Assembly (NCBI GenBank): GCA_007026445.1
Contig: VDMD01000068.1
Coordinates: 1 to 64,000, forward strand
Reading direction: 5' to 3'
Source: Schizophyllum amplum
Lineage: Eukaryota > Basidiomycota > Agaricomycetes > Agaricales > Schizophyllaceae
Length of the DNA: 64,000 bases
Shown: in pieces, positions 42,301 to 54,678 of the stretch
Position numbering within the stretch: the stretch's first letter is position 1
Layout: the number at the start of each line of letters is the position of its first letter
Made by a program: the position numbers and the translations under genes
The notes under the pieces: generated by a model
What the model saw: only the letters and a program-made list of their open reading frames with translations
Told to the model about the DNA's origin: nothing
Databases searched by the model: none

Positions 42301-45224
42301 CATGCTTTGTGAGCAGGCAGGCGTTCAGACTCGGTCTCAGAGAAGACGTGAGCGTAGTCGCGGTAGGCTTCCGGCACCATCTCCTCGAAGGTGCGCACTG
42401 GCTTGTCCTTGTTTGCTGCTTCAGCCAGCTGCTGAGAGTACGTGAATCCGGCGGCACACCAGACTTCCTCCTTGGAATCCTCCAAGACGCCTGCTCGAAC
42501 CCAGGCGCGGCGTGTGGCGCGGTTCGCGCGAAGACGGCACAGCGGTGGCTCCTCTTCCTCCTCTGGCATTGTAAAGGGCAGAGGTGGGGAGGGCTCCGGG
42601 GCGGTGTCCGTGGCTGCGGAGTCCAGCACAGCGGGCGAGGGGGTGTCAGACATGGCTGCATGTGCAGAGTTGACTTGGGCCCGTAGGGCTGCGTCATCGC
42701 CAACATATTCGAGGAGGGCGCCGTGGGCTGGTTCGTCCGTAGGACCAGGGGGTGTGTCGTCTTCTTCAATCACCTCGACTGGCGGGGGGCGCGGCCGGGG
42801 AATCTGGAATTCACCCTTCCGCCAGTCGATGGAAGGATTCACTCGTCGAAGCCAGGGAAGTCCGAGAATAACGCTCTCTCCTCCTAGGTCGGTGATGAGA
42901 AAGTCGACGTAGCCCGTCCAGCCGTCGAGGGTCATGCGTAGGCGGGAGAAGTGTGTGATACTGCCAGCGGTATTCAGGGTTCCATCGATGTTGTAGACAG
43001 CAATGGGGTGACGAAGGGGGAAGGAGCGGATGCGTAGGCGCTGGACGAACTTCCTATCCAGGAAGGGCGACGTGGCACCAGAGTCAATCATGGCCGCGAT
43101 ATCCGTACTGCGATTGAGTCCACCGAGCGTCACTCTGATGCGGAAATGAGATGAAGAAGGATCTATTTCGCGCGAGGAATACAGAGTCGTGACGTAAGTG
43201 GAATCATAAGCGGAGGTGGAGTGCATACAGTACGGAGGCAGGGGTGCAGACGCTGCGGCGTTGGCGCGCACCCGTTCTAAAAACTCTGAGCCAGCTGTTC
43301 GAGAAGACGTCCTTGGGCGGCAAGCGCCTGCGTGAGCTGTGCGACGGAGGCGCGGATGTCGACGGCCTCGCCGGCAGGCTGCTGCGGCTGCGGCGGTCCT
43401 CGGGTATGTCGGCGGCGGGGCGTTGTCCTCGTCGAAGAGCGAGCCCGGGGTGTCAGTTGCAGCAACGCGCTGCTGCCGCTGCTGACCACCGCGGTTGCGT
43501 TCCAGTCCCATGTAGCGGTCCTGGCAGACTCCCTGCATGTGCCCGATGCGGCCACAGAAGTCGCACTTCCGGTCCTTGTGGGGACATGCTGCCTTTGAGT
43601 GGTTCTTGCTGCCGCACCCGAAGCACAGCCCGATCATGGCGCGCAGGAAGTCGAAGCGAGTGCGACCGTTGCCGGTGGTACGGGGGGCGGGGCGCGTAGC
43701 AGTTCGCGTGGCGTCCACATCCATGGCGTAGGGGTCCGGCGCACTCTGAGCGCGGCCAACGGGGCCCTGCCTGTCCTCGGTCTTCTCTCCACGCTCCAGA
43801 TAATCGATCGCCGTGGCGCGCTCGATGAGGTCGGCGAGGTCCTTGGGTTCACCCTTGGCAACATGCATGCTCAAGAGCAGGCGCCGGATGGACTTCGGGA
43901 GCTTCTGCTTGAAGCGCTCCATGAGATCGGTGTTGGAGTAGCCAGAGCGCTCGCCAAGTTCCTTGAAGTCCGCAGCGAAACCTGGCACCGCACGACCGTC
44001 CATCTGAAGGGCCTTCAGCTGGTTGCGGGCCTCGATGGCCTCGTCGGCGGCAACAAAGCGATTCTTGAAGGCGGTACAGAGCTTGGACCAGTCACCGTCG
44101 AAGGGGGCCTTGTTGGCAACGAGGTCCTTGAAGGCGGAGTTGGCGAATGAGCTGGCGTCGCCCTCGAGGAGAGTGAGGAAGGAGGTGATCCAGGCTGCCT
44201 CGTCCTTCTGCCCATTCGGGTTCAGGCCCGGTTGCTTGCTGGCCCAGACAGCGAAGTGGTTCAGGAACTTGCGCGCGTCCTCCTTGGAGGTGCCGCGATA
44301 CGCGGCTGGCTTCGTGACAGTCTTGTCCTCCCGCCCGGCCGAACCACGATTCGTGTTACTGACCAGCTGGTTAAGCGAGTTGGTTGTGTTCATCATGTTC
44401 GTCAACAGACTGTTCACTTGATCCGGAGTCAGACTCGTCATCGTCGCTGGATTCGGGGGCGAGCTGGCGGTGGAATGCGGGAGCGGGGGTATCGGTGTGA
44501 GCGAGGTGGTTACGGAACTGGGCGCGACGGCGGAGGCAGTCGCGGAGGCGGAAGCGGGCGTGGCGGTAGTTTCCTCGGGCCTCGACGTAGTCGGCACGGA
44601 GGCGGAGATGAGTGGCGCGCTTAATGTGGTAGGGGCCGTGGACGTGAACGGAGAGGCTGACAACGGCCTGATGGGTGCGGAGATAGTAGAATTCTGCTCG
44701 GCGGAGACGACGGATGTACTCCCGGGATAGTTGGCTGTGGAGTTCGTAGAGGGCTGCGGGGGTAATGGGGTGGGCGCAGTAGGTGCAGTCGGCCATTCAG
44801 CGGGTTCGGGTTCTTCGTCTGGAGTTTGCGGGCGGTCCTCGCGTGTCTGCGCAAAGGATTCGGATGCGGGTGTCTGGGCGCGGGATGGGGCGAGCGATAC
44901 GGGGCGGCTGCTGAGGGTTCGTCCAATACGCTGGGTGACGACGGGTGCGGGGATAGTGGGGCTGAAGGTGACTGGGTGTCCTCCTTCAAAAGAGACGGTG
45001 ACGGTGGACTGGATGGAGCGGGCGAGGCGGTGGGGGCAGTCGGTGTAGGGGTCGCACCAGTGGATGAACGATTGCTCGTCGGAGAAGTAGGCGGTATCGC
45101 CGTCAGGGTCCTGGCCGTGTAGGCGACCTAGGCAGCGGGCGGACGGAGGTTCTTCAGGTGAAGGAGTACCAGATGGGGCACGGAAGGCCGTTGTGGGCGA
45201 AGCGTGGCCTGCAGGGGCGACCAA
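39330..45224 (-). CDS. Gag-Pol polyprotein with chromodomain, single frame
   Basis: The frame encodes 1964 residues. A capsid-type Gag lies at about 290-480 ([20 protein letters not shown]). Two zinc knuckles, [14 protein letters not shown] and [14 protein letters not shown], are near 540-565. The retropepsin [10 protein letters not shown] is near 711. RT with [10 protein letters not shown] is near 1140, and RNase H with [14 protein letters not shown] near 1285. The integrase zinc finger ([13 protein letters not shown]...CDAC) is near 1515-1545. The catalytic core carries [15 protein letters not shown] and the glutamate in [10 protein letters not shown] at about 1580-1675. The C-terminal chromodomain ([20 protein letters not shown], then [14 protein letters not shown]) lies near 1861-1915. 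Chromodomains steer integration to particular chromatin marks. There is no stop or frameshift, so this looks like the full protein of an autonomous element. Confidence 0.95.
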   Translation of the reverse strand: MVAPAGHASPTTAFRAPSGTPSPEEPPSARCLGRLHGQDPDGDTAYFSDEQSFIHWCDPYTDCPHRLARSIQSTVTVSFEGGHPVTFSPTIPAPVVTQRIGRTLSSRPVSLAPSRAQTPASESFAQTREDRPQTPDEEPEPAEWPTAPTAPTPLPPQPSTNSTANYPGSTSVVSAEQNSTISAPIRPLSASPFTSTAPTTLSAPLISASVPTTSRPEETTATPASASATASAVAPSSVTTSLTPIPPLPHSTASSPPNPATMTSLTPDQVNSLLTNMMNTTNSLNQLVSNTNRGSAGREDKTVTKPAAYRGTSKEDARKFLNHFAVWASKQPGLNPNGQKDEAAWITSFLTLLEGDASSFANSAFKDLVANKAPFDGDWSKLCTAFKNRFVAADEAIEARNQLKALQMDGRAVPGFAADFKELGERSGYSNTDLMERFKQKLPKSIRRLLLSMHVAKGEPKDLADLIERATAIDYLERGEKTEDRQGPVGRAQSAPDPYAMDVDATRTATRPAPRTTGNGRTRFDFLRAMIGLCFGCGSKNHSKAACPHKDRKCDFCGRIGHMQGVCQDRYMGLERNRGGQQRQQRVAATDTPGSLFDEDNAPPPTYPRTAAAAAACRRGRRHPRLRRTAHAGACRPRTSSRTAGSEFLERVRANAAASAPLPPYCMHSTSAYDSTYVTTLYSSREIDPSSSHFRIRVTLGGLNRSTDIAAMIDSGATSPFLDRKFVQRLRIRSFPLRHPIAVYNIDGTLNTAGSITHFSRLRMTLDGWTGYVDFLITDLGGESVILGLPWLRRVNPSIDWRKGEFQIPRPRPPPVEVIEEDDTPPGPTDEPAHGALLEYVGDDAALRAQVNSAHAAMSDTPSPAVLDSAATDTAPEPSPPLPFTMPEEEEEPPLCRLRANRATRRAWVRAGVLEDSKEEVWCAAGFTYSQQLAEAANKDKPVRTFEEMVPEAYRDYAHVFSETESERLPAHKAWDHAIDLVPGAPATMRTKIYPMSRNEQEELDRFLEENLRKGYIRPSKSPLSSPVFFVKKKDGKLRFVQDYRKLNEFTVKNRYPLPLVADIVSRLQGAKYFTKFDVRWGYNNVRIKTGDEWKAAFSTNRGLFEPLVMFFGLTNSPATFQALMNSIFSDLIAAGKVAVYLDDILIFSKTLEDHRTVVREVLDRLRKHDLYLRPEKCEFEREEIEYLGLVIREGEVRMDPVKVAAVRDWPSPKNLRDLRGFLGFANFYRRFIKDFSKVARPLNDLTKKDVKWHWDAPQRTAFETLRDAFISAPVLALWDPDRPTRIEVDASGYATGGALMQKLEDDLWHPVAFRSASMQPAERNYEIYDREMLAIIEALKDWRGFLEGLPQPFEIVTDHSNLEYWRTAQDLSRRQARWALWLSRFDFRMVHRPGAANTQADPLSRMPHHRVSDNDDNREQIVLGPERFAKLAANTLVANPLEDRIRQASEREAVVLEGLESLRKNGPRQLTNGLAEWEEDNGLIYYRGRVYIPPDKDLRCEVVKQCHDLPTAGHPGLHGTLQLVDSHFWWPTMRSFVEKYVAGCDACARRKAHHHTPQTGTHPLEVPAGPWEHVGVDLITNLPTAHGYNAIFVCVDHFSKQVHAIPCDTHLTASDAADLYYREIFRLHGLPLRFISDRGSQFVAAMMRALLKRLGIEYNFSTAYHPATNGQTERANQEVEKYLRMFVSHRQDDWDEHLPAAEFVINSHPNSSLGTSPFEIMYGYLPLFNIPIGRKSRSPLADQRIELLKEARADAVHALELAKKHQQERHTHGDAPPLRFEVGDRVWLNAKNVNIKVPSRKLGARYLGPFSIKEKVGDLAYRLELPLDHKGIHDVFHIDKLTPWKGNDVNGETPQPPEPVEVEGEEEYEVEDILDSRIRNKVLQYRVKWKGYDESHNGWEPAAHLANAKRKLNAFHKKHPSAPRAINASIFASLPWQPIVNFTAAPPQELGWEDGLYADHRGR

Positions 45225-45261
45225 GGGGTGGACGCCGGTGCAGTGAGAGATCTCGACCTAA

Positions 45262-45770
45262 TGACCTGACGAGACTCGAAGCGACCAAACAACAACAACA
45301 AACAACCAGAGGCGAACACCACACGTGATCGGCACGTGCAGGGCAGTGGAGGGGAAGGAGGGGGATCCCGACGGTGTCGACGGCTGAGGAGCGCTAATCG
45401 ACGAAGACGCGTGTTGTGCACACTAGTCCCAATGACCAAGTTAGCATTCCCTTCTAACTAAAGGTATAGTAAGGCGCACCTAGTCCCAATGACCAAGAGG
45501 TCGAGATGGGGAACTAGGTGCTGGTACTGTACTTATAAGTAAGGTGTGGGGGAAGCAGGTTGTAAGGCGTCAGAATGGTGCGATAAGGTGTGATACAGTA
45601 TAGAGGCAGAGGCGGACGAAAGGGGAAAGCCAAAGTGGGGAGCATGTGATAAGGGTCGGATCTCGAGATAGCCGGTGGTTCTAGATGCGTAAACAGTCCA
45701 AAATAGGGGGAAAAGGAAAATGAAAAGGGACAAACAAGGGAAAATAAGGGTATACGGGCGCGTCGTGACA
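45262..45770 (-). repeat. LTR (5' relative to transcription) of the 7 kb element
   Basis: 509 bp direct repeat, flanked outside by CAGAG. The primer-binding site should be in TTAGGTCGAGATCTC on the minus strand just inside it; I could not assign the primer. Confidence 0.93.
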
Positions 45771-45775
45771 CAGAG

Positions 45776-47107
45776 CTCATATACAATTCTACACTTGTAC
45801 AGAGTGTTGGATTGAATGGGCCAAAACAAAGGACAGAGTGTAGCACGAGCTTCAGCACCCAGCGGGAGCACGCTGCGGTCGCATACCCAGCGCGTGGGCA
45901 CCGTCGAGCTCAAAAAGCAGGCCCGTACCTTTGAGCAACATTATTCCCCCAATTTATGTACCTCTTTGTACCTAGATGAGGGACATTCATGCTGTAAGAC
46001 CCTATGCCAGGAAGGCTATTCAAACCATCAGTTTTCATTGTCTTCACTCAATATGATATGCAGAAGTATATTATAGGGTATAGTATGGATATAACATAGT
46101 AGCACCGCCGTCGTCGCTTGCACAAGCGACCGCGGCGCAGCGCCCGCTACGACAAAGTCGAACATTGATCGACTGGTATCACGTGATCGTGCTGATTCAG
46201 CACGTGAGGTTTTGCGATGTCGCCGCGCTGCGTGCGATGTTCGGGCGTCGGCTGGGGATGCGCTGGAGCGCGGGAGGGGGAGGACGGGGCGTGTAGGATG
46301 TAGGTATGAGGATGAGAGAATGGTGTCGTGGCCGCATCGTGGACGCGATCGTCGGCGATATCGACGGTGAAATTTTCGAGACCGACGTCGGCGACGGAGT
46401 TGACGATTGCCGGTGGGTGCAGGGACTCGGGAGCATTGTGGAGGTAAGAGGGAAGCACGTAGGGCGTGACAGAAGCGCGGGAGGCTGGATCGACACCGTT
46501 GATGGGAGACAGGAGATCGGCAGCGGTGGCGGCGCGGGACAAGGAGCGATCGGCAGTGACCTCGACGGCGTGGCGCACAGGGCACGCGACATGTGATGCT
46601 GTGCAGAGAGAAGGTGTTGGATGCGATGAGGGTCATGGTGGAAGGCGGCGGAGGAAGCGGTGAATGACGCTGGGCGACGCGCCGTGAACCGCCCCGCAAC
46701 GAGCGCGGCAGCGAGCGCCGCACGCGCCGAGTGTGCTGGGTGCACGTGGCGCGGCGTATCGGGAGAGCCGATCCGGGTGGCGCGCAGATATCAGCAATTA
46801 ATGAATAACCTAGGTCTACGTAGGTACAAACCCCCATCAATATACAGCTGTATTACCCCGAAAAGGATATGGGCCACAATGGAATACAGACCAGTCGACA
46901 CAAGCCTGTACAGCAGGGGAGTATTGGAATACGACCCCCTGCGGGGATAGGGTCGTATTGACTTATTGGTAGGGACACCCCTCACTGGAGAGAGAGCACG
47001 ATCAGACTTTCATTGCTTGTCCCTGGACAGGGACTGGTCAGCGAGGATATGATTTTGCGACATGATGGCGTACATACATACCGGGTTTGATACCAAAGAC
47101 GACGCTT
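45776..47107. other. Non-coding stretch right of the 7 kb retrotransposon
   Basis: I found no credible gene. A 270-codon minus-strand frame at 46028-46840 is Arg/Ser/Pro-biased GC reading. Around 46915-46965 there is a short inverted repeat, GAATACGACCCCCTG facing GGGATAGGGTCGTATT. It is related to the core of the MITE-like element at 14.1-14.9 kb and is probably a decayed relative. Confidence 0.4.
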
Positions 47108-48918
47108 CTATGCGTTGGAGGAGGGAAGGAAGTCGAGGATCATCACCTTGCGCGGCCCTTGCGCGCTAGCATAGCACAACCTGCCACTGGAGGGGCACAT
47201 ACTCCAGGTGCGCAGACTTGCACGATAAGACGTATGCACGGCATGCATAGGTATGGCAGCACAAGCCAGCTGGCGTCCGCCGCCGTATGCGAGGGCCATG
47301 ACCTGGTGAGGGGCGTTTTGATATAGGCAGACAGCACCGTTACCGTCGCACGGGTCCAGGCCCGGCAGGTACGCCCCCATGTTGCAGAGGTCCTCGAACG
47401 CAGGATCGTCCTCGAAGCCAAGCTTAGTGCCGACGTAACCGCGTTCGACGTAGCGCACCTCGGGCTCGGTCTCGGCATTCTGTACGACATTGTAGCGAGT
47501 GATGCCCTCCGAGAGCGAGAACTGTTCCAGCGTCTTGGATATGGTCTGCGCCGCCTGCGCGAGGTGCCATGGTCGTGGCGATGTCCAGATAGCAAGGTCC
47601 CTTGCCAGCCGAGACACCTGGCAAGGCTCCAGCAAGCTTCGTCTCCAGCTTTCCATCGAGTCCGCTGGGCGAAACTCGGGAATACGATACGTGAGAATCG
47701 CGCTGTCGTGCGCGCATACGACGTAGTCCGGAGTTACGTGAACCTGGTCGGCTGTGAGTGAGTACTAGAATAGTGCCGCGGAACACATGGATACAGATGC
47801 ATGCGACACGTACTGCCTGAATTCTCGTTAATTCGGACAATTCGCCGACTGCATAGGAAGGCCAGTAGGCGACGCTGGCATGGTTGTACCTCCATATAAA
47901 GATCTCGGACTTGGTTGAAACCACCGTGATAGCGTCGTCGACCTTGCGGACGGTAAAACTTGATGTCAATGCGTCTCGGGGAATTTGCAGGCATGATAAC
48001 ACTCGTACGTCGACGTTCCACGCAGAGGCGCCGTTGTCGTCGCTCCCAGGCTGAGAAGCGACATGTCAGAGAGTAGTGCGGTGCGGGATCAATGTCCGAC
48101 ACTCACAGCTTCCGTGAATCTAGCTCGCAACACAAATAGTTTCCAGTATTTATGACCGCTGATATCTCGTCAGTCTCCGGCTCGCTCGAGCCCGATGCTA
48201 AGGCTCACCCTTCGCCCTCCGCGTCGCACTGCTGCTGCATAGTAAACAGAAGAGACATCGCGTCTTCAGACTGATGACAATCATTCAGCCAGACACGGTC
48301 GTCGTCTTCCGAAGCGGGTATGCCGAGTAGCTCTCGAGTGTTCGCCCAGTACAGCTGCCTCCGTCGGGATGGGATCTTCTCCGGAACACTGTAGAGCCAG
48401 GAACCGAGGTCCCAGATATGTATGTGTCTCTTTGACTGCGCGACCATGAATCGACCGCCGGGAACGAGCCAGACCCTGCGGAACCCATCATCTGGTGCCA
48501 GACAAGGGACCCCGTGCGGTGCCTTTAGACTGACAGCGCGCGCTGTGACGGAGGACAGAAGGTCGTACGGGCGTCCATCAGCGAGTAATCGCATGAACCT
48601 GCGCGGAGCCGTCGCAATGCGATCGAGTTGACAGACATCCATCGCCGGTAGCTCGAACGTGGGCTCAAAGACATTGCTTTCGTAGCATATCCGGCGCGCT
48701 GCAGAGAGCCAGACCTCCTTCAACTTCGTGATAACGTGCATCGGGCGGCATGTCTGCAAAGATGAGTGGCGTCAGAGCCTGGGATACGCGCCGGAGGGCA
48801 TCGCGCGACGCACCTCACTGACAGCCCTGATATCGTAGGGGTGGAGAGACCCAGCGATCCTTGCTAGAAGTTCAGATGGGAGATCGAGCAGCTGGCATGA
48901 CTCGCGCTCGCCGGACAT
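47108..48918 (-). CDS. F-box protein, five exons (paralogue of 54679-56591)
   Basis: Exons 48918-48814, 48753-48209, 48158-48107, 48050-47814 and 47743-47108 join in consistent phase to about 524 residues. The start ATG (MSGERESCQL) opens an F-box, LLDLPSELLARIAGSLHPYD, which would bind Skp1 and make the protein an SCF substrate receptor. The rest resembles the beta-rich, WD-like C-terminal part of Agaricomycete F-box proteins (HIHIWDLGSWL, EIFIWRYNHASV, VVCAHDSAILTYRIPEF). Exon borders are supported by alignment with the inverted paralogue 6 kb away, which has the same five-exon layout and the same phases. Both F-box and body are open, so it appears functional. Substrate unknown. Confidence 0.8.
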
Positions 48919-49660
48919 GGTGGTCGATCGCATGCATCATCCAGGTTCTCACAACCATAAATATGTTCGTCGGATGTGTGGACCGGTCTGCATCTCACGC
49001 CACTTAATCCCTTTCGTTCACTTCGGCCCAGACCATGTACGCCCATGGAATATACCACCGTACTCACTACGGCGTTTGAGTCATACCGCGGACTGCGTCG
49101 CGCGCTGGCGGACATATGCGAGTTCCGTACTATTCACGGAGCGCGCCAAAGCGGCCAAGGAGCCCCTCGAGCACGTCAGCGAACCGACTGAACTTTTGCG
49201 TGAGTGATGCCGCACTGCTCACCTGCTTTTCTATATCGGCTGACCGTTACTACACCTCCGCTCATTCGCCCTCCTCGTCGCGCATTCGCCACATCTTGGA
49301 CGGGGGCGCGCAGTTTCGGACGACGAGGAAAATACGGGTGACGAGCCTCGAAGAAGGGACGAGCGACGAAGAGGAAGCCATTGGTCAAAGATGACGAGAC
49401 TGAGACGGCGGTAAAGGCGGCAAAACGCGCGGGTGGGACTACTAGGGAGCCTGCAGGCACCCTGTTCGAGTGAATGGTTCTGTCTGTTTAAGAGAACGGT
49501 CAGATCTGTTCAGGTGAACGATCAGAATCGGCGTGACGGTGAATCAGAATAGAACACGACGCACCACCTCGAGAGTCACTCATTTGTACTCCTGTAGATC
49601 CTGCGCGGAGTGTGAGGAGAAAGGCGGACTGTAGATGAAGAGGGAGATAAACTGTTACAT
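48919..49660. other. Upstream stretch of the minus-strand F-box gene
   Basis: Nothing convincing is seen beyond the expected promoter region. Short plus-strand frames do not look like protein. Confidence 0.35.
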
Positions 49661-50120
49661 ATTGGTCACATATTATTGTTCGTCGGTAGCCGAAGACAAG
49701 ATGCTCGAGCTATTGAGACACGGCACGTAGCCTAATCGAGCGTCTTTGGAGACTAGCCGTGCACGGTAGACGGGATGAGGCATAAACGGAGTCAGAGAAG
49801 GTGGCGGCGGCTAACGGTGGGTGCGATTTCCGGCGACGGCAACGAGGAGCGCGGGAGACGGGGCAGAGAACGAGACGGGCCCGGGGTGATGCACAAGATA
49901 TACCAGAGCCCGCGTCAATCTGTACAATCAATCAGCAAAAGTAAGACTTGCGGTACGACATACGCACCGATCTGAGGTCAAATAGGCCTTTTCGGGGTCT
50001 GTGGCCACTGACACATCCTCACGCGCCAGGGCGGTCCAGAAAGTCGCGACATGTCAACGTATATGGGTTCACTGACCTCGAATAGCACACAGCCTGCCAC
50101 TCGCAGGGCACATACTGCAA
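49660..50120 (-). pseudogene. Remnant: 3' end and downstream flank of a third F-box copy
   Basis: Read on the minus strand, it matches 56480-56925 in order and at high identity. It starts in the last exon (TATGTGCCCTGCGAGTGGCA), passes the stop region and continues about 330 bp into the downstream flank (GACGCGGGCTCTGG, CCGTGCACGGCTAGTCT, AGCTCGAGCATCTTGTCTT). A GT insertion breaks the coding frame just after the quoted start. The rest of the gene is absent. It forms the left arm of an inverted repeat whose right arm is the downstream end of the F-box gene at 54679-56591. Confidence 0.75.
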
Positions 50121-50129
50121 TTGTGAAAT

Positions 50130-53100
50130 ATGCGTTAACGGGAGACTCACGACTCACGCGTAACGGGAGACTCACGCGTAACGGGAGACTCACGCGTAAC
50201 GGGAAGACTCACGCGTATCGAGTGTGTACTGTATGTGAAACGAGTCGGATGGCGGGAGAGTGAGTGAAAACCGGAACGGCGGGAGGTGGAGATGTGTAAC
50301 GGGGATGGCGGGAGGTGGAGATGTGTAATGGGGATGGTGGGAGAGCGACTCATCTCACTCTGAGTGAGATGTGTAACTGCTAATGGGGATATGGCGAGAG
50401 AGTGAGATGTGTAACTGCTAACGGGGACGGCGGGAGATCAGAGGGGACGGCGGGAGATCAGAGGGGACGGCGGGAGATCAGAGGGAACGGCGGGAGATCA
50501 GAGGGAAACGGCAGGCTTGGAACTTGGAGGTCAAGTCGATGGAGAAGTTGATGAAGGGGGACATGTATGTCGATGAAGGGGGACATGTATGTCGATGAAG
50601 GGGGACATGTATGTCGATGAAGGGGACAGTGGCAAGTGAAGTGCGTACAGGAATCGAAGTGCGTACAGGAATCGAAGTGCGTACAGGAATCGAAGTGCGT
50701 GACGTAGGTACGGACGAGAGGCAGCACGGAATGCAGGAAGGGATGAGACGCGACATGTGACGGGACCCGAGGGAAATGGAAGGGGACGAGGGCAAAGGGA
50801 ACGCGGACCAAAGATAGATCACATGTACGTAGTCGATAAGATAATCTACACGCCGTCGATAAGATAATCTACACGCAGTCGATAAGGTTGGAGATCGAAG
50901 TGTATGTACGGTAGTGTTGGAGGTCGATGAAGTGGGACTGGACCGGGACAGGCAAGTTGATGGACCGGGACAGGCAAGTCGATGGACCGGGACAGGCACG
51001 ATGGACCGGGCCATGCAAGTCAATGGACCGGGACAGGCAAGTCGATGAGCTGGAACATAGATGGTACATGGCGTCGTCCATGGACATGAAAATCCACAAT
51101 ACAAATGGGTCTAGCTACGAACAACAGTCAGCAACGGTCTTCCGGCACGATAGCAACGCGCTCCCTCGCACGAGAGCAACGCTCTTCCGGCACGAGAGCA
51201 ACGCTCTTCCGGCACGAGAGCAACGCGCTCCCACGCACGAGAGCAAGTCCACGCACCTCCCCCTTCTCCCCCTTCACCCGCTTCCTCCTCACCTCCTCAT
51301 TCATTCACCTGCCCCCTTCATTCACCGCCGTCTTCACCCTACCGCCTCGCCACCCGCTTCCGCTCCCTACCCACCCAATCACCGCCCCCTACCCACCCAA
51401 TCACCGCCCCCTAGCCACCCGCTTCCTCTCCCTCCCGCCCTCCTCCGCGTCCATCACGACGTCCATCACGACGTCCCGATCGCGTAGGATGGTGAGGGTG
51501 TCCCGATCGCGCAGGACGTTGAGGGTGTCGCGATCGCGCATGAGGGTGTCCCGATCGCGCACAACGACATCTCGATCCCGCACAACGAGCTCCCGATCGC
51601 GCAGGTCGCGCACAACGAGCTCCCGATCGCGCAGGTCGCGCACAACGACATCCCTATCCCGCACAACGAGCTCCCGATCCCGCCGCGGCCGGCGGCGGGT
51701 TGCACTTGTCTGCCTTGTACGAGTCGAGGTGTCGAACACCGCGGTGCGCGAGCCGTCGAACGATGTGCGAGTCGAGGCGTCGAGTAGTGTGCGAGTTGCA
51801 TTGTCAAGCAACATGCTGTCCTCGCAGGGTTCGTCAAGCATCATCATGACCGCATGCCGCCTCTTCGCGCCGATCGAGGGTTGGGGGAGCAGCGGTTGGG
51901 GGAGCAGCGGTTGTGGGATAGGTTGGGGCGCGGCGGGAAATGCGACGAAGGGGAAGGGGTCTGCGACGAAGGGGAAGGGGTCCGCGGATGATGGCGTTGT
52001 CGGGGAGGTTGGGGCTGTCGTGGGAGTTTGTATAGGTGCATCGGGCTTGAAGCGCGTCTCCTCCCGGTGCTGGTCTGAGTGTCGTTGCTGAACGGGCAAC
52101 TGTTGCAGCGCGCGCGCCGGCGCTGTATGTGCTGGCGCCTGCGGGGATGCTGTATGTATCGGCTAGATGGCGAACGATAAGCGAACGTCGAGGGCGAAAA
52201 AAAAACCCACGCACCCTGCGCCCTGCATCCTCCGCCCGAGTCTTGCGCCCCGCATCCTCCGCCCGAGTCTTGCGTCCCGCATCCTCCCGCGTCCTGCGCC
52301 CCTCGTCCTCCCGAAACTTCCGCCCCTCATCCTCCGCCTCCTCCTCCTCGCGCGCTTTGAGGGCCTCGAGGCGGGCCTCGATCCAGTCCATCACGCGGCC
52401 GACGTTCATGGCCGAGTGGGCGTCCGTGTCGGCGGAGTGGGCGTCCGGGTCGGCAGAGACGCCGTGTTCGATCATGCGGAGGAGGTCGTGGCAGGCTGCG
52501 GCGTAGCCGTTGTCGTAGGCGCGGGCGGACGCGGCGCGGGAGGAGCGGTAGAAGTTGGTGATGCTGAGGGCGGCGGCTGTGGAGGGCGGGGTGTCAGCGA
52601 GTGTGGGAGGGGTGTCAGCGGGCGTTCTGGGTACGTGGCGGGGGTATGATGGACGTTGGGGAGGGTATTGAGAACGTTGCAGAGGGTATGATGGTTGGGC
52701 GGGCGGGCACGATGGATGTGGCGCGCATGGCGGATGGGGAGGGGCAGCAGAGCACGATGGGCAGGGTCCCAAGCATGCAAGCGAGAGTCGACCTCGCGCC
52801 AGCGCTCTTCGTGAGTTGACTAGCGCCCGCGATCTTCGTGAGTTGACTAGCGCTCTGCTGGGCCCCGTCCTCCTGCATGAGCCCATGCGATCACCTCCTC
52901 CTCGCACAATCCAATGCGATCGCCTCCTCCTCAGACACTCCCAAGCTCCTCGCACACTCCCAAGCTCCGTGCAGACTTTCCCAAAGCTCTCCAGAAGTCT
53001 GTGGTCTGTGCAAACAACAAGAAAGCCCACGCACCCTTAAAGTCATTCATCAGCGCCTGGTCCGCGCCCTGGTTCGCGGACGGCAGCGAGCTGGCGAGGG

Positions 53101-54560
53101 TGTTGAGGGACTCCATGGCGTCCGAGTACGACTATTGGCGTCTGTGGGCAACTGTCCTGATCTTGAGGTCCGTCTTGATCTTGAGGTTCGTCTTGATCTT
53201 GAAGTCCGTCTCGATCTTGAAATCCGTCGAGAGCGTGTACGACGACGATGAGAGCGTGTACGACGACGATGAGAGCGTGCACGACGACGCTGATAGCACT
53301 TGATGAACGTTCCGGAAGAAAGATTGCGGATGGCTGACTGGCGGGGGCGTGGGAACCTCGGCGCGCGCGCGCGTGGCGTCAATCCCGCGCCTGTTTCCCA
53401 CGCCCCCGCTTCGCCTCACCCCCCTGCCACTTCGCCTCACCCCTGCCACTTCGCCTCACCCCGCCACTTCGCCTCACCCCCGCCACTTCGCCTCGCGATT
53501 TCCTCTGGACTCGCGATATCCTCTTGACTCGAGAATTCGCCGGTCGATTCAGCCGTAAAACTCACGACACCGTTCTTTCACCACCCTAATAATGGTCTTC
53601 GCGCATGCAATCAATCGTCGTGCATAAGTCACTACTACATCTCTCATGGTCTCCAAACTACATCTCTCATGGTCTCCGGACATACCTCTCATCAACCTCT
53701 CATGGCCCTCTCGGGACATGAGCTCGACTTGTGCGCGTTGAAATGAGCTTAACGTGTGCGCGTTGAAATGACCTCAACGTGTGCGCGTTGAAATGACCTC
53801 AGCAACTTGTGCGCGTTGAAATGATTTAACTTGTTTATTCCCAGGATGAGCGACTTACTTTATCATTCTCTGCAGCGCCTTCATTCAACATCTCTGCAGC
53901 ACCGACTTCATTCATCTCTGCAGCACTGATTCATTCATCTCCGCAGCGCCTTCATTCAACATCTCTGCAGCGCCTTCATTCAACATCTCTGCAGCACCGA
54001 CTTTATCATTCTTCGCACCGACTTTATCATTCTCCATAGCGCCTTCATTCTTCTCCATAGCGCCTTTGAATTTTGATGCCAGACGCGTTGACGCGCCTTC
54101 TCGGACGCCTCGACCCGCCTTCTCAGACGCCTCGATGGCCCTCGAAGACGCCCGCCTCGTCCGCGAAGAAGACGCCTCGCCAAGCCGTCCTCTTCGACGC
54201 TCGCCTCCGAGTCCTCTTCGACGTTCGCCTAGTCGTCCTAGAAGACGCTGGCCTTGTCCCCGAAGACGCTGGCCTTGTCCTCGAAGCAGACGCTCGACAG
54301 TCCTCTCGACTCCTTTGCCGGCGGTCCTCTTGACTCCGCTCGCCGGTGGTCCTCTCGACTCGTCCTCGAAGGAGCTCGACCCACCTTCTCAGACGCTCAC
54401 CTCGTCCTCTCGAAGAAGACGCGTCGACCTTGTCCTTGAAGGAGCTCGCTCGCCTCGAGTCCGACTCGAAGGAGACGCTCGTCTCGACGACGCTCCAAGA
54501 AGGAGACGACCTCAAAGATGACGCTCGACGGCGGTCCTTATTGAAGACGGTGCGTTAATG
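50130..54560. repeat. Patchwork of many unrelated minisatellites
   Basis: Successive short tandem repeats with different units fill about 4.4 kb. Examples are ACTCACGCGTAACGGGAG at 50145-50215, about 20 bp GACGGCGGGAGATCAGA units at 50425-50510, 22 bp ACATGTATGTCGATGAAGGG units at 50545-50625 and GTGCGTACAGGAATCGAA at 50640-50700. Further blocks include GATGGACCGGGACAGGCAAG at 50940-51050, TCCCGATCGCGCA units at 51475-51690, GTCTTGATCTTGAGGTCC at 53156-53225, GTGTACGACGACGATGAGA at 53232-53290, TGTGCGCGTTGAAATGA at 53730-53825 and CATCTCTGCAGCGCCTTC at 53870-54060. They run through introns and exons of the gene at 51401-53131 and into its flanks. Confidence 0.8.
51401..53131 (-). CDS. Conserved basidiomycete protein of unknown function, 5' end not found
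   Basis: Three exons join in consistent phase: 53131-53035, 52576-52215 and 52138-51401. The introns are 458 and 76 bp. The first carries SYSDAMESLNTLASSLPSAN and QALMNDFKG. The second has AAALSITNFYRSS and RAYDNGYAAACHDLL, then MNVGRVMDWIEARLEALKAR with an acidic/basic coiled-coil tail. The third has IGAKRRHAVMMMLDE and an Arg-Asp repeat. This pattern matches a protein I know as widely conserved but uncharacterised in Agaricomycetes. Tandem duplication has expanded both coding parts (RTREDAGRKTRAED repeats, RDRELVVRDL repeats) and the first intron. Exons upstream of 53131 are hidden in repeats, so the start is unknown. Confidence 0.65.
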
Positions 54561-54678
54561 TACTATGGGCGTGTGTGAATGCTGATGCGTGCGTGTGAGA
54601 GAAAGGGGCGTGAGAATGATGCAGTCCAGATGAGTCAGAGTCGCACCCGGGGACGTGTGTGGCCTGCGGTCGACCACC

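Larger units (their letters stand above)
38803..45770 (-). mobile_element. Young chromodomain Ty3 retrotransposon (7.0 kb)
   Basis: The LTRs at 38803-39311 and 45262-45770 are both 509 bp and look identical throughout. They have TG...CA ends and the perfect duplication CAGAG at 38798-38802 and 45771-45775. The element is read on the minus strand. One uninterrupted Gag-Pol ORF fills the body. A polypurine tract (AGCAGGGGGGTAA on the minus strand, about 39312-39324) abuts the 3' LTR. Everything visible points to an intact, recently inserted and possibly active element. Confidence 0.95.

Noticed and set aside
46028..46840. 270-codon minus-strand frame
   Set aside because: Biased Arg/Ser/Pro/His reading with no motif; overlapping frames in the other phases are just as open.
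51834..53030. 398-codon minus-strand frame as one exon
   Set aside because: It runs through predicted introns 53034-52577 and 52214-52139. The spliced version restores a known conserved protein pattern, so the unspliced reading was dropped.
50130..54560. CRISPR-like array
   Set aside because: Repeats are head-to-tail without unique spacers, units change from array to array, and the DNA is eukaryotic.
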